Source of the DNA: Glycomyces tenuis DSM 44171 | Lineage (GTDB): Bacteria; Actinomycetota; Actinomycetes; Mycobacteriales; Micromonosporaceae | Assembly (NCBI RefSeq): GCF_000427885.1 | Contig: NZ_KE386600.1 | Coordinates: 17,882 to 66,607 of the forward strand | Reading direction: 5' to 3' | DNA length: 48,726 bases | Shown: in pieces, positions 1 to 8,122 of the stretch | Position numbering within the stretch: position 1 is the stretch's first letter | Layout: each line of letters begins with the position of its first letter | Position numbers and translations under genes: made by a program | Notes under the pieces: generated by a model | Databases searched by the model: none | The model's input: the letters and a program-made list of their open reading frames with translations, nothing else | Told to the model about the DNA's origin: nothing

Positions 1-729
1 GAGTCGATCGCGATCACCGGTTCGATCGAGCCGGGGCAGACGATCACGATCTCGTTCCAGGTGACGGTCTTGCCGGACGGTGAGCGCGGAGACGATCTGC
101 TGGCGAACTTCCTGCTCGATCCGGGCGAGGACCCGCCGTCCGAGTGCACCGACGACAACGAGGACTGCACGGTCAACCCGATCTCCGACGTGGTCGCGAC
201 GAAGGACTCCGATCCGGTCGACGGCTCCGAGGTCGAACCGGGGCAGACGATCACCTACACGCTGACGTTCACCAACCGCGGCACCGGCACCGGCGAGGTC
301 TCCTATGTCGACGATCTCGGCGACGTCCTGGACGACGCCGAATTCGTCGAGGTGACCTCCGTGGGCGACGGCCTGGAGGTCGAGGACCCGACGGACTCGG
401 CGCTGACCGTGACCGGGACCCTCGAAGCCGGTGCGACCAGCACGGTCTCCTACACCGTGCGGGTGCTGCCCTACGAGGAGCAGGGCGACCATGTCCTGAC
501 CAACCACGTCACCTTGACCGGGATCGAGCCTCCGAGCGAATGCGACGAGGACGACCCGACGTGCACCTCGCACCCGTCCACGATCCCGCCGGAGCCCGCT
601 CCGGAGCGGCCGGACCTGCCCCGCACGGGCCTGGACCTGGCGGTGCCGGTGCTCGGGGCCCTGCTCCTGATCGGCGCGGGCACGGTGCTCTACCTGTCAA
701 GCAGAAGGCGGCGCCTCGGGAACCGCTGA
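1..729 (+). CDS. C-terminal part of an LPXTG-anchored DUF11-type surface protein (5' end outside window)
   Basis: The frame is open from base 1, so the gene begins upstream. The visible 242 residues hold the end of one and all of a second DUF11-like beta-sandwich repeat, recognisable by the repeated phrase EPGQTIT and by paired Cys linkers (PPSEC...DC and PPSEC...TC) that follow each repeat. The C-terminus is a complete sortase signal: LPRTG (616-630), a hydrophobic segment, then the basic tail RRRRLGNR. The protein should therefore be exported and covalently linked to the cell wall, with the repeats acting as a stalk or adhesin shaft. The functional N-terminal part is not visible, so no ligand can be proposed. 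A strong hairpin follows the stop codon. Confidence 0.85.
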   Translation, partial: ESIAITGSIEPGQTITISFQVTVLPDGERGDDLLANFLLDPGEDPPSECTDDNEDCTVNPISDVVATKDSDPVDGSEVEPGQTITYTLTFTNRGTGTGEVSYVDDLGDVLDDAEFVEVTSVGDGLEVEDPTDSALTVTGTLEAGATSTVSYTVRVLPYEEQGDHVLTNHVTLTGIEPPSECDEDDPTCTSHPSTIPPEPAPERPDLPRTGLDLAVPVLGALLLIGAGTVLYLSSRRRRLGNR

Positions 730-736
730 ACCGAGT

Positions 737-774
737 GGGGCCGTTCCCGGCGCGCACGCGCCGGGAACGGCCCC
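737..774 (+). terminator. Intrinsic-type terminator hairpin after the surface protein
   Basis: Perfect 18-bp inverted repeat (737-754 pairs with 757-774) starting 8 nt after the stop codon. No clear T-tract follows, as is usual in high-GC actinobacteria. Confidence 0.75.
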
Positions 775-962
775 GTCCGTATGCGCCGCCGATCCGATCG
801 ATCCGGTCGGCGTCGTAGGCCCGCGACACGGCCGTTTTGGAGGTTTCGGAGAAAAACTTCCCCCTAAAGCCGACATACGGCCGTTCGAGGTCGTGGGGGG
901 CCTACAACGATGGCACGAAGCGGGTAGTCCGGCGGTGGCGGCGGTGCCACAGGCTTGCCCGC

Positions 963-1607
963 ATGAACACTTCCGACGCATTCTCCGCCGGCGACCTCCT
1001 CCAGCCGGTCTTCCTCCTCGCCGTCCTCGGCGTCGCATCCTTCGCCCTCACCGCCAAGAACGTCACGCACCGCGCCCTGGCCTGGGGCGTCATGTACGCC
1101 TGCTGGCTCACCGCGATGTGCTCCGGGAGCGGGTCCGCCTTCGGGGCGGTCATCTTCGTGGTGCTGCTCGCCGTCCCGCCCCTTGCGCTCGTCCTGGTGT
1201 CCTGGCGGCTGCCCCGCGGGCGGCGCGACACCGTCACCGCCGAGATCGGACTGCTGATCCTCATCGCGATCGAGCAGTGGATGGTGGGCTTCATCAGCAG
1301 TTTCGACAATTCCCCCGAAGCGCCGATCGAGACGCTGTTCTGGTTCCTCTTCCTCGCCGCGGCGTTCATCGCGGCCGCGATCCCGGTCCCGACCCGGCGC
1401 ATCGCCTACGGCGCGGCGGCCCTCGCCTGCGTGCTCCTGGCCGTCTTCCGGGACGTGCTCCTGTGGTCGGAGACCGGGCAGCACCCGGACGTGCCCTTCA
1501 ACGACGACCTGCTCGTCGCGGGCGTCTTCGTCGTCATCCCCGCGATCGGCACCCTGGCGCAGATCGCCTGGTGGGCATGGCGGCGCGCCTCCTCACGCAA
1601 GGCGTAG
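963..1607 (+). CDS. Multi-pass membrane protein of unknown function
   Basis: A 214-residue protein, almost entirely hydrophobic, with roughly six predicted membrane segments separated by short loops (for example the loop around EQWMVGF and an acidic loop before a C-terminal segment that ends in WWAWRR). I recognise no family. The frame is open further upstream to 837, but ATG 963 is preferred: a -10-like CAGGCT (950-955) lies 7 nt upstream and there is no ribosome-binding site, as for other leaderless genes in this window. The basic stretch encoded upstream of 963 has no membrane or family character. The 188 bp between the previous terminator and this start hold no other gene that I can support. 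The gene is monocistronic and converges on the hydrolase gene to its right. Confidence 0.75.
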   Translation: MNTSDAFSAGDLLQPVFLLAVLGVASFALTAKNVTHRALAWGVMYACWLTAMCSGSGSAFGAVIFVVLLAVPPLALVLVSWRLPRGRRDTVTAEIGLLILIAIEQWMVGFISSFDNSPEAPIETLFWFLFLAAAFIAAAIPVPTRRIAYGAAALACVLLAVFRDVLLWSETGQHPDVPFNDDLLVAGVFVVIPAIGTLAQIAWWAWRRASSRKA

Positions 1608-1616
1608 AGCACCCGT

Positions 1617-1656
1617 GCCCCTCCCGCACGCGGCCGAGGCCGCGTGCGGGAGGGGC
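1617..1656. terminator. Bidirectional terminator hairpin between convergent genes
   Basis: Perfect 19-bp inverted repeat (1617-1635 with 1638-1656) followed by TTTC on the plus strand. It lies between the convergent stops at 1607 and 1679. Confidence 0.8.
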
Positions 1657-1678
1657 TTTCGCATCCGGTCCGCCCGCT

Positions 1679-4381
1679 CTATGGCGCGGCCGGCGCCGTC
1701 GTCGGCTCGCCGAGCAGCCTCGGCGCTATGACGACGCGGTCGACGTTCGGGGCCCACGACTCGGCGCTGCCGAGCCGCAGCGGCTCGTCCGCAGTGGACA
1801 AGGTCACCGGGATCGTCCGCTCCCAGAAGCTGTCCCACGAGTAGGTGTACCGGAAGTGGGCGTCGCCGACCGGCTCGGTCCCCTCCCGCACCTCCAGCAG
1901 GCGATCGACCACCTGCGGGTTGTAGTCGTGGTCGCCCGACAGCTCCGCGTTCGCGTAGTGCACGGTCACGTCGTAGTCGCCCGGCGTGGCGAAACCCTCG
2001 CGGGCGATCTCGACCGCGTTCGCCTCCCCGTTCCCGATCCAGCCCACATAGGCCATCCCCGAGGCGTTGGAGCCGGTCTCCTCGGCGAGGGCCGTCACCG
2101 ACGCCGCGCCGTGGAGGACGGCGTCCTCGGCCTCGATCGAGACGGCCGCCTCGTCGGCCTCGCGGGCGCGCACCGTCGTGAGCGACTCGACCACGGCCCC
2201 TTCGGGAGAGCTGAGCTCGATCTCGTTGACGCCCTCCACGAGGTGGACCCGCGCGGTCGACTGCCACCGCCCGGCCTCATCGGCGCTCACAGTGGCGGTC
2301 GGCGCGCCGCCGACGGCGAGGTCGACAGAGGAGGACCCTTCGGACGCCCAGTTCACGACGAGGTCGTAGTAGCCGGTCTCCATCGCCGTGGCGTACAGGT
2401 CCGCCCGGCCCTCGCCTTCGAGCGCGGCCCCGCCGCGGACCGGCGAGCGCTCGCCCCAGTCGAGTACCGCCCCGTTCTCGAGGCGGAAGCCCGAGGCCGG
2501 GTACGCCGTCGGCTCGCCCTCGCCGACCGAGGTCAGCGAGACCTTGTCCAAGGTGATGTCCGAGTTCGGCAGGACGGAGGTACCGTCCTCACTGGATCGG
2601 ATCGACAGCGTGTGCTCACCCGCGGTCAGCTCGACGAGGACCTCGGCGCTGCCGCGGTACTGCCACCGGCTCCGCTCGTTGAGCGCGAGGTCGGCGGTGT
2701 ACTGGATCGTCCCCGCCGACTCGTCGTCGACGAAGAGCGCGTGCCGTCCGGGGACGCCCGGCGCGCCGCCGATGACCTGGAGCCGGTAGGCGCCGTCGTG
2801 CGGGACCTCCACGGTCCACTCGGCGCGGGAGCCGACCTGGTTGAACGAGCCGACGTCCTGGCCGCCGGAGGCGAGGAACTGCCAGCCGTCGCCGCCCTGC
2901 GGGTCGTGCGCGTACACCTGCGCGTCGGTCAGCGCCATGTCCTCGGCCTCGATCGATGCCGTCCACGGCTGCGCGGCCGCCGCGGCCTCGACGTCGCGCG
3001 ACTGGTCCGGCGTGATCACGAGCTGGTAGGCCGCGTACCGGTCGTAGGTCGGCACGTCGAGCTCCAAGGCGCCCTCCTTGAGTTCCGCGCCGTCGTAGGA
3101 GGCGACGACGCGCGGCGTGTCGGCCAGGCCCTCGGCGCCGGTCAGGGCGATCTCACGGATCTCGACGTCGACGCGGTCGCCGAAGACCGACTCGTCCAGA
3201 CCGCTCAGATCGAGCGTGACATCGTTGTTCGTGCCTCCCCACAGGACGGTGGCGCGGCGGTTCTCCTCGTCGATCGCGCCGATGCCCTGGAGGGTGTCGA
3301 CCGCGTTCGGCTCCGGCGGGGTCACCCGCACCGTCTCCGAGCCGGCGAGGTCGCCGTACCACTTGAACATCCACCAGCCGGCGTTCGCGCCGTTCGGCCG
3401 GGCGCTGTTGTCGGAGAAGTTGCCCGCGTAGTTCCAGTAGGCGGTCTGGGCGTCGACCTTGGTGTCCTCGAACATCGAGAACCACTGGACGAGCTGCCCC
3501 GGAACGCCCATGTCGCGCAGCATGCCGTACTCGGTGATGTTCACCGGGATCGGCTCGAGGCCGAGCGACGCTTCGAGCGCCCGGTAGTCGGCGAAGTTCT
3601 GCCGGTAGTTCGCGAGGTTGTCGATGCCGAGCTCGTGCCAGATGAAGACGTCCGGCAGCGAGCCGTGCTCCTGAGCGAAGGCCAGGTAGTCGGCGCTGCG
3701 CTCGGTCTGCCAGCGGCTGTCGCCCGGCCCGCCGATCCGCGCGTGCCCGAGGCCGTGGCGGTCCCAGACCTCCTGGATCTTCTCGTGCACGGCCTGCCAG
3801 TCGGCGAGGAACTGCTCCTTGTGCTGGGCCCAGTCCGGGTACCAGATCCAGTCGGGTTCGTTGTAGGGGATGAAGACGTAGTCCTCGGGGCGGTCGGAGC
3901 CGGTCGCGACGGCCTCGGCGACGAACTCGACGACTTCGAGGTAGTCCCACACGCCGTTGGCGCCCTCGGTGTAGGTGCCGTTCGACAGGTCGTAGGCGCG
4001 GGCGTCGCCGGGGCGCACGCCGCCGTGGTAGGGCCAGTCCGGGTAGTAGTCCTGGACGTAGATGTACATGTCCTCGCCGTGCTTGTCGAAGAAGCCGTCT
4101 TCGACTGCGATCGCGTCGCCGGACGGGTGCTGGGTACCGTAGGGCGCCTTCTGGGACACGTTGGTGATGTGGGCGCCGTTGATCAGGTTCTGCGTCGGCG
4201 CGCCCTCGTCGCCGAGGCCGTAGAGCGTGCCGGTCGCGCCGCCGCGGAAGTGGCCGGTGCGGTCGGCGAAGTCCACCTGGAGCACCTCGGGCTCCGCAGC
4301 GGAGGCAGGTGGGCCCGTCGAGGCGGTCACGGCGGTCGCCGCGACCGCCGCCGCGCTGAGTGCGGTCATCAGTCTCCTCAT
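1679..4381 (-). CDS. Secreted clan GH-A glycoside hydrolase with CBM-like modules
   Basis: 900 residues. A Sec signal peptide ends near residue 28 (ASAAE). The catalytic region (about 32-350) looks like a (beta/alpha)8 clan GH-A hydrolase: N174-E175-P176 fits the acid/base motif on strand 4, and E284 (in NITEYG) fits the nucleophile on strand 7. A beta-sandwich (about 350-460) follows, as in GH39/GH51-like enzymes. Then come a CBM6/35-like module beginning SIEAED (about 476-615), a short beta domain, and a second CBM35-like module beginning SIEAED (about 740-890). I cannot assign the GH family. The start has a good ribosome-binding site (AGAGGA). It is divergent from an intracellular alpha-galactosidase and its importer, so the natural reading is an outside enzyme that frees galactose-containing oligosaccharides from a plant polymer. 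The substrate is inferred from context only. Confidence 0.85.
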   Translation of the reverse strand: MRRLMTALSAAAVAATAVTASTGPPASAAEPEVLQVDFADRTGHFRGGATGTLYGLGDEGAPTQNLINGAHITNVSQKAPYGTQHPSGDAIAVEDGFFDKHGEDMYIYVQDYYPDWPYHGGVRPGDARAYDLSNGTYTEGANGVWDYLEVVEFVAEAVATGSDRPEDYVFIPYNEPDWIWYPDWAQHKEQFLADWQAVHEKIQEVWDRHGLGHARIGGPGDSRWQTERSADYLAFAQEHGSLPDVFIWHELGIDNLANYRQNFADYRALEASLGLEPIPVNITEYGMLRDMGVPGQLVQWFSMFEDTKVDAQTAYWNYAGNFSDNSARPNGANAGWWMFKWYGDLAGSETVRVTPPEPNAVDTLQGIGAIDEENRRATVLWGGTNNDVTLDLSGLDESVFGDRVDVEIREIALTGAEGLADTPRVVASYDGAELKEGALELDVPTYDRYAAYQLVITPDQSRDVEAAAAAQPWTASIEAEDMALTDAQVYAHDPQGGDGWQFLASGGQDVGSFNQVGSRAEWTVEVPHDGAYRLQVIGGAPGVPGRHALFVDDESAGTIQYTADLALNERSRWQYRGSAEVLVELTAGEHTLSIRSSEDGTSVLPNSDITLDKVSLTSVGEGEPTAYPASGFRLENGAVLDWGERSPVRGGAALEGEGRADLYATAMETGYYDLVVNWASEGSSSVDLAVGGAPTATVSADEAGRWQSTARVHLVEGVNEIELSSPEGAVVESLTTVRAREADEAAVSIEAEDAVLHGAASVTALAEETGSNASGMAYVGWIGNGEANAVEIAREGFATPGDYDVTVHYANAELSGDHDYNPQVVDRLLEVREGTEPVGDAHFRYTYSWDSFWERTIPVTLSTADEPLRLGSAESWAPNVDRVVIAPRLLGEPTTAPAAP

Positions 4382-4435
4382 CGATCAGTCCTCTCGTCAT
4401 TGAGACACGGAAGGTCGACTCTTGATCGTCGATTG

Positions 4436-4464
4436 ACCGTATCGAGTTTTGATATCGATTTCAA
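4436..4464 (-). promoter_or_regulatory. Promoter of the GH-A hydrolase
   Basis: Read on the minus strand: -35 TTGAAA (4464-4459), 17-bp spacer, -10 TACGGT (4441-4436). The -35 is embedded in the left operator. Confidence 0.6.
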
Positions 4465-4488
4465 GACTAAACTTGAAATCGATTTCAG
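4449..4488. promoter_or_regulatory. Twin LacI-type operators in the divergent promoter
   Basis: Left site TTGATATCGATTTCAA (4449-4464) and right site TTGAAATCGATTTCAG (4473-4488). The core TGAAATCGATTTCA of the right site (4474-4487) is a perfect palindrome with the central CG typical of LacI-family sites. The centres are 24 bp apart. Each operator covers one of the two divergent -35 boxes. The likely ligand is the LacI regulator encoded at 9903-10943, the last gene of the rightward operon. Confidence 0.7.
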
Positions 4489-4501
4489 ATCGGGCTATGG
4501 T
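4473..4501 (+). promoter_or_regulatory. Promoter of the alpha-galactosidase/sugar importer operon
   Basis: -35 TTGAAA (4473-4478), 17-bp spacer, -10 TATGGT (4496-4501). The -35 lies inside the right operator. Confidence 0.65.
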
Positions 4502-4570
4502 TTCGCCTGAAATCGCTGCCGCGCGAACCGACGCCGGCAGCAGCGGAGACAGGCGCAGACAAGGGGTGTC

Positions 4571-6682
4571 GTGACCGAACAGTTGTCTTGGGGCAGTTCC
4601 CGACTCGGTTTCCGATTCGAGTGGGGCGCCGACGCGCCCGTCGCCGTCGCCGCCGTGGCGCTCGGCGGCGAGACCTTCGACGTCCACGCGGTGCCGCTCG
4701 TGGAGGTCCTGACCGCCGACCGGGGCCGCCTGCCGGCCTCCGACCGCTTGGCCCACACCGAGCTCGGAACGCGGCTGCGGTACGTCGGGCACACGGGGGA
4801 GGACCACGACGGCGGGCGCAGACTCGTCGTCCGGCAGGCCGCCGACGGCGTGGAAGCGGACATCACCCTGGAGATCCTCGACCGCGCCGACGCGGCGGTC
4901 CGCTCCCGGGTCGAGGTCCGCGCCACCGGCGACCGGCCGCTCGTGCTCCGCTCGGTCGCGTCCTGGTCGATGGGCTTCACCGGGCGGGACGCCCCCGGCG
5001 ACGCCTTCGCCGGCTGGGAGCGGATCGTCGGCACCGGCGACTGGCTCGGCGAAGGGCGCTGGACGCGCCTGCCGCTCCGCGGACCCGACTTCCCCGAGCT
5101 CGCAGAGGACCTCACCGGGCAGAACCCGCGCGGCGCCTGGGCCGTCACCTCCGACGGCACCTGGTCGACGGGACGGCACCTGCCGGTCGGCGGCGTCGAA
5201 TCCGCGAAGACCGGACTCGCCCTCCTCTGGCAGATCGAGCACAACGGCGCCTGGCGCTGGGAGATCGGCGAGGACACCGGCGGCGGATACGTCGGCCTCT
5301 CCGGCCCCACCGACGCCGACTCGGCGTGGACGCGCCTGCTCCGTCCGGGCGAGTCCTTCACGACGGTCCCCGCGACCGTGGCCGCCGGGCCGGACTTCGA
5401 AGGCGCCCTCGCCGCCCTCACCGACTTCCGCCGCGCGGCGCGGCGCGCCCACCCCGACAACGCCGCCATGCCCGTGGTCTTCAACGACTACATGAACACC
5501 CTCGACGGCGACCCGACCACCGAGAAGCTGCTCCCGCTCATCGCCGCCGCCGCCGCAGCGGGCGCCGAGATCTTCTGCATCGACGCCGGCTGGTACGACG
5601 ACAGCGGCAACTGGTGGGACACCGTCGGCGAGTGGACCCCGTCCACGACCCGCTTCCCCGGCGGCCTCGGCGAAGTCGTCGACGCCATCCGAGGCGCGGG
5701 CATGGTTCCCGGCCTCTGGCTCGAACCCGAGGTCGTCGGCGTCCGCAGCCCCGTCGCCGACGCCCTTCCGCGCGAGGCGTTCCTGCTGCGGCACGGCCAG
5801 CGGATCGTCGAGCACCACCGCTACCACCTCGACCTGCGCCACTCCGCAGCCGCGGCGCACCTCGACGGCGTCGTCGACCGGCTCGTCGCCGACTTCGGCA
5901 TCGGCTTCTTCAAGTTCGACTACAACGTCAACCCCGGCCCGGGCACCGACCACGACGCCGACAGCGTCGGCGACGGCCTCCTAGGGCACAACCGGGCGCA
6001 CCTGGCCTGGCTCGACCGGCTCCTCGACCGCCACCCCGGCCTGGTCGTCGAGAACTGCTCCTCGGGCGCGATGCGCATGGACTTCGCGATGCTCTCGCGC
6101 CTGGCCATGCAGTCCACCTCGGACCAGCAGGACTACACCAAGTTCCCGCCGATCGCCGCCGCCGCGCCGATCGCGCTCCTGCCCGAGCAGGCCGCCAGCT
6201 GGGCCTACCCGCAGCCCGGCATGTCCGACGAGGAGGTCGCCTTCTGCCTCGTCACCGGACTGCTCGGCCGCTTCTACGTCTCCGGCCACCTCAACCGGAT
6301 GAACGAGCGGCAGCGCCGCACCGTCGCCGCCGCCGTCGCCGCCGCGAAGACGCTGCGCGCCTCCATCGCGAGCGGCCACCCGCACTGGCCCGCCGGGCTC
6401 CCCGGCTGGACCGAGCCGTGGATCGCCCTCGGCCTGAGCGGACCGGACGACGAACTCGTCTCGGTCTGGCGCCGCGGCGGGCCGTCCGCGACCGAACTGC
6501 GCTTCCCGCACCTCACCGGCAGGGACGTCACCGTCACCACGGTCTTCCCCGCCGAGCTCCCCGAATGGAAGACCGCATGGGACTCCTCCACCGGGACCCT
6601 CGCCGTGCAGGCCGGCGACGCCGAGACCGCCGCCCGCACCCTGCGACTCACCACCGATTCCCCAGCCCTTCGACAGAAGTAG
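4571..6682 (+). CDS. GH36 alpha-galactosidase (intracellular)
   Basis: 703 residues without a signal peptide. The fold order matches GH36: an N-terminal beta-sandwich, a (beta/alpha)8 barrel (about 300-620) and a C-terminal beta domain. Barrel motifs include CIDAGWYDDSGNW, GLWLEPEVV, KFDYN with the expected nucleophile D450, and STSDQQDYTK with the expected acid/base D518; the 68-residue spacing is normal for the family. The product should remove terminal alpha-galactose (or a related alpha-linked sugar) from imported oligosaccharides. The start is GTG 4571, preceded by AAGGGG. It is the first gene of a five-gene operon and is followed after 10 bp by the binding-protein gene. Family assignment is secure. 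Substrate preference (melibiose/raffinose type versus longer galactosides) cannot be read from the sequence. Confidence 0.92.
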   Translation: MTEQLSWGSSRLGFRFEWGADAPVAVAAVALGGETFDVHAVPLVEVLTADRGRLPASDRLAHTELGTRLRYVGHTGEDHDGGRRLVVRQAADGVEADITLEILDRADAAVRSRVEVRATGDRPLVLRSVASWSMGFTGRDAPGDAFAGWERIVGTGDWLGEGRWTRLPLRGPDFPELAEDLTGQNPRGAWAVTSDGTWSTGRHLPVGGVESAKTGLALLWQIEHNGAWRWEIGEDTGGGYVGLSGPTDADSAWTRLLRPGESFTTVPATVAAGPDFEGALAALTDFRRAARRAHPDNAAMPVVFNDYMNTLDGDPTTEKLLPLIAAAAAAGAEIFCIDAGWYDDSGNWWDTVGEWTPSTTRFPGGLGEVVDAIRGAGMVPGLWLEPEVVGVRSPVADALPREAFLLRHGQRIVEHHRYHLDLRHSAAAAHLDGVVDRLVADFGIGFFKFDYNVNPGPGTDHDADSVGDGLLGHNRAHLAWLDRLLDRHPGLVVENCSSGAMRMDFAMLSRLAMQSTSDQQDYTKFPPIAAAAPIALLPEQAASWAYPQPGMSDEEVAFCLVTGLLGRFYVSGHLNRMNERQRRTVAAAVAAAKTLRASIASGHPHWPAGLPGWTEPWIALGLSGPDDELVSVWRRGGPSATELRFPHLTGRDVTVTTVFPAELPEWKTAWDSSTGTLAVQAGDAETAARTLRLTTDSPALRQK

Positions 6683-6692
6683 GAGCAATGCA

Positions 6693-8006
6693 ATGAAGAA
6701 CAGGTTCCGCACCGCGCTGGCGCTCGCCGCCGCGGGCGCGCTGGCCCTCACCGGGTGCTCCGACCCCGGCACCGGCACCGAATCGAACGGGCCGGTCGAC
6801 TGGCCCGCCCAGGACGCCGACCTGGCCGGCACCACCCTCACCATCTGGGCCGCCCAGAACTCCAACACCGTGCCCGAGAGCGTCATCGCGGGCTTCGAGG
6901 AGCTCACCGGCGCCGAGGTCGAGGTCGTCACCATTCCCGACCCGTACGAGCAGGGCGTCCAGACCAAGGTCGCCACCGGCGACAAGCCCGACCTCGCGTT
7001 CTGGCAGCCGACGGCCTCGCAGCTGACCGCGCTCAACGCCTCCCAGAACCTCCAGCCGCTCGACGACGCGCCCTGGCTCGACGCCTACAGGCCCGAGCTG
7101 CGCGACATCACCGGCACCCTCGACGGCACCCGCTACGCCGCGCTCATCACGACCCCGGCCGTGCAGGGCGTCTACTACAACAAGGAGGTGTTCGCCGAGC
7201 ACGGGATCACCGAGACCCCCACCGACTGGGACTCCTTCATCCAGCTCGCCCGCGACCTCAAGGCCGAGGGCGTCACCCCCTTCCACGAGATGGCCGCCGA
7301 CCGCTGGGGCACCCAGTGGTGGGTCCAGGTGCAGCTCGCCGACGCCGCCGCCGACGGGCTCTGGGACCGGGTGAACGCGAACGAGGAGCAGTTCACCGAC
7401 GAGACCGTCCAGGGCGCCATCGAGACCTACCAGGGCCTCATCGAGGAGGGCCTGTTCAACGAGGACATCAAGACGGCCACCTTCGAGGACCAGGGCGCAG
7501 CCCTGCTCGCCGGGGACGCCGCGATGGTCATGCAGGTGAACTCCTTCTTCGGGCAGCTCCAGTCGCTGGCCGACACCGCCGAGCTCGACCAGAAGATCGG
7601 CTTCTTCCCGATCTCCCCGTCGGGCAACGTCGGCACCTTCATCCCCGACCAGTCCAACGCGCTGGTCGCCTTCAAGACAGGCGACGCCGACCGCGAGGCC
7701 GCCGCCCGCCAGCTCCTCTCGTACTGGCTCGGCGACGGCTACGAGGACTTCGTCGCCGCGCAGTCGACCGTGTCGCTCCAGACCGGCGTCGAGACCCCGG
7801 CGGACGTGCCCCAGGCGCTGCTCGCCGTCAGCGACTCGCTCGCGGACTCGGTCGGCTCCATGCAGGCCCTGGCGATCGCCAACCCGGACCTGTACATCTA
7901 CCTGGCCGACATGATCCAGGGCACGAAGACGCCCGCCGAGGTCGCCGAGGCGACCCAGGCCCAGTTCGAGGAACTGGCGAAGGCCCAGGGCGCCGAAGGC
8001 TTCTAG
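6693..8006 (+). CDS. Lipoprotein sugar-binding protein of a CUT1 ABC importer
   Basis: 437 residues. Lipoprotein signal with lipobox LTGC (lipidated C22), followed by an acidic and Ser/Thr linker and a family 1 extracellular solute-binding fold (TLTIWAAQ near the start of the mature domain, a YYNKEVFAEHGI hinge region, aromatic-rich WGTQWWVQ segment). It should bind an oligosaccharide outside the membrane and deliver it to the two permeases that follow. The start ATG 6693 has an AGGAG site overlapping the end of the preceding gene's trailer. No ATPase gene is present in the operon, so the importer must borrow one, as actinomycete CUT1 systems do with MsiK. Confidence 0.93.
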   Translation: MKNRFRTALALAAAGALALTGCSDPGTGTESNGPVDWPAQDADLAGTTLTIWAAQNSNTVPESVIAGFEELTGAEVEVVTIPDPYEQGVQTKVATGDKPDLAFWQPTASQLTALNASQNLQPLDDAPWLDAYRPELRDITGTLDGTRYAALITTPAVQGVYYNKEVFAEHGITETPTDWDSFIQLARDLKAEGVTPFHEMAADRWGTQWWVQVQLADAAADGLWDRVNANEEQFTDETVQGAIETYQGLIEEGLFNEDIKTATFEDQGAALLAGDAAMVMQVNSFFGQLQSLADTAELDQKIGFFPISPSGNVGTFIPDQSNALVAFKTGDADREAAARQLLSYWLGDGYEDFVAAQSTVSLQTGVETPADVPQALLAVSDSLADSVGSMQALAIANPDLYIYLADMIQGTKTPAEVAEATQAQFEELAKAQGAEGF

Positions 8007-8011
8007 CGAAG

Positions 8012-8094
8012 GTCGCGGGGGCGCCGCCGCCGCGCCGGCGGCCCCACGGCGACGCTTGCGAGCCGTCCATCGGCACGGCCGACGCCCCCGCGAC
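8012..8094 (+). promoter_or_regulatory. Intercistronic stem-loop between binding protein and permeases
   Basis: GTCGCGGGGGCG (8012-8023) pairs perfectly with 8083-8094. The enclosed bases can form further GC hairpins (for example around 8022-8042). It lies in the 116-bp gap after the binding-protein stop and is followed directly by the AGGAAAGG of the next gene. Such structures commonly stabilise the binding-protein end of the mRNA or attenuate read-through, giving more binding protein than permease. Confidence 0.55.
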
Positions 8095-8122
8095 GCACCT
8101 CCAGGAAAGGCATCACCGCATC

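Noticed and set aside
893..4510. A 1205-codon open frame on the plus strand
   Set aside because: It runs antisense to the GH-A hydrolase, has Arg/Asp/Val-rich composition with no fold motif, and arises from the strong third-position GC bias of the real gene.
6755..8122. Long N-terminal extension of the first permease upstream of 8123
   Set aside because: The extension overlaps the binding-protein gene in another frame and is Arg-rich. A ribosome-binding site and a membrane-protein N-terminus begin at 8123.
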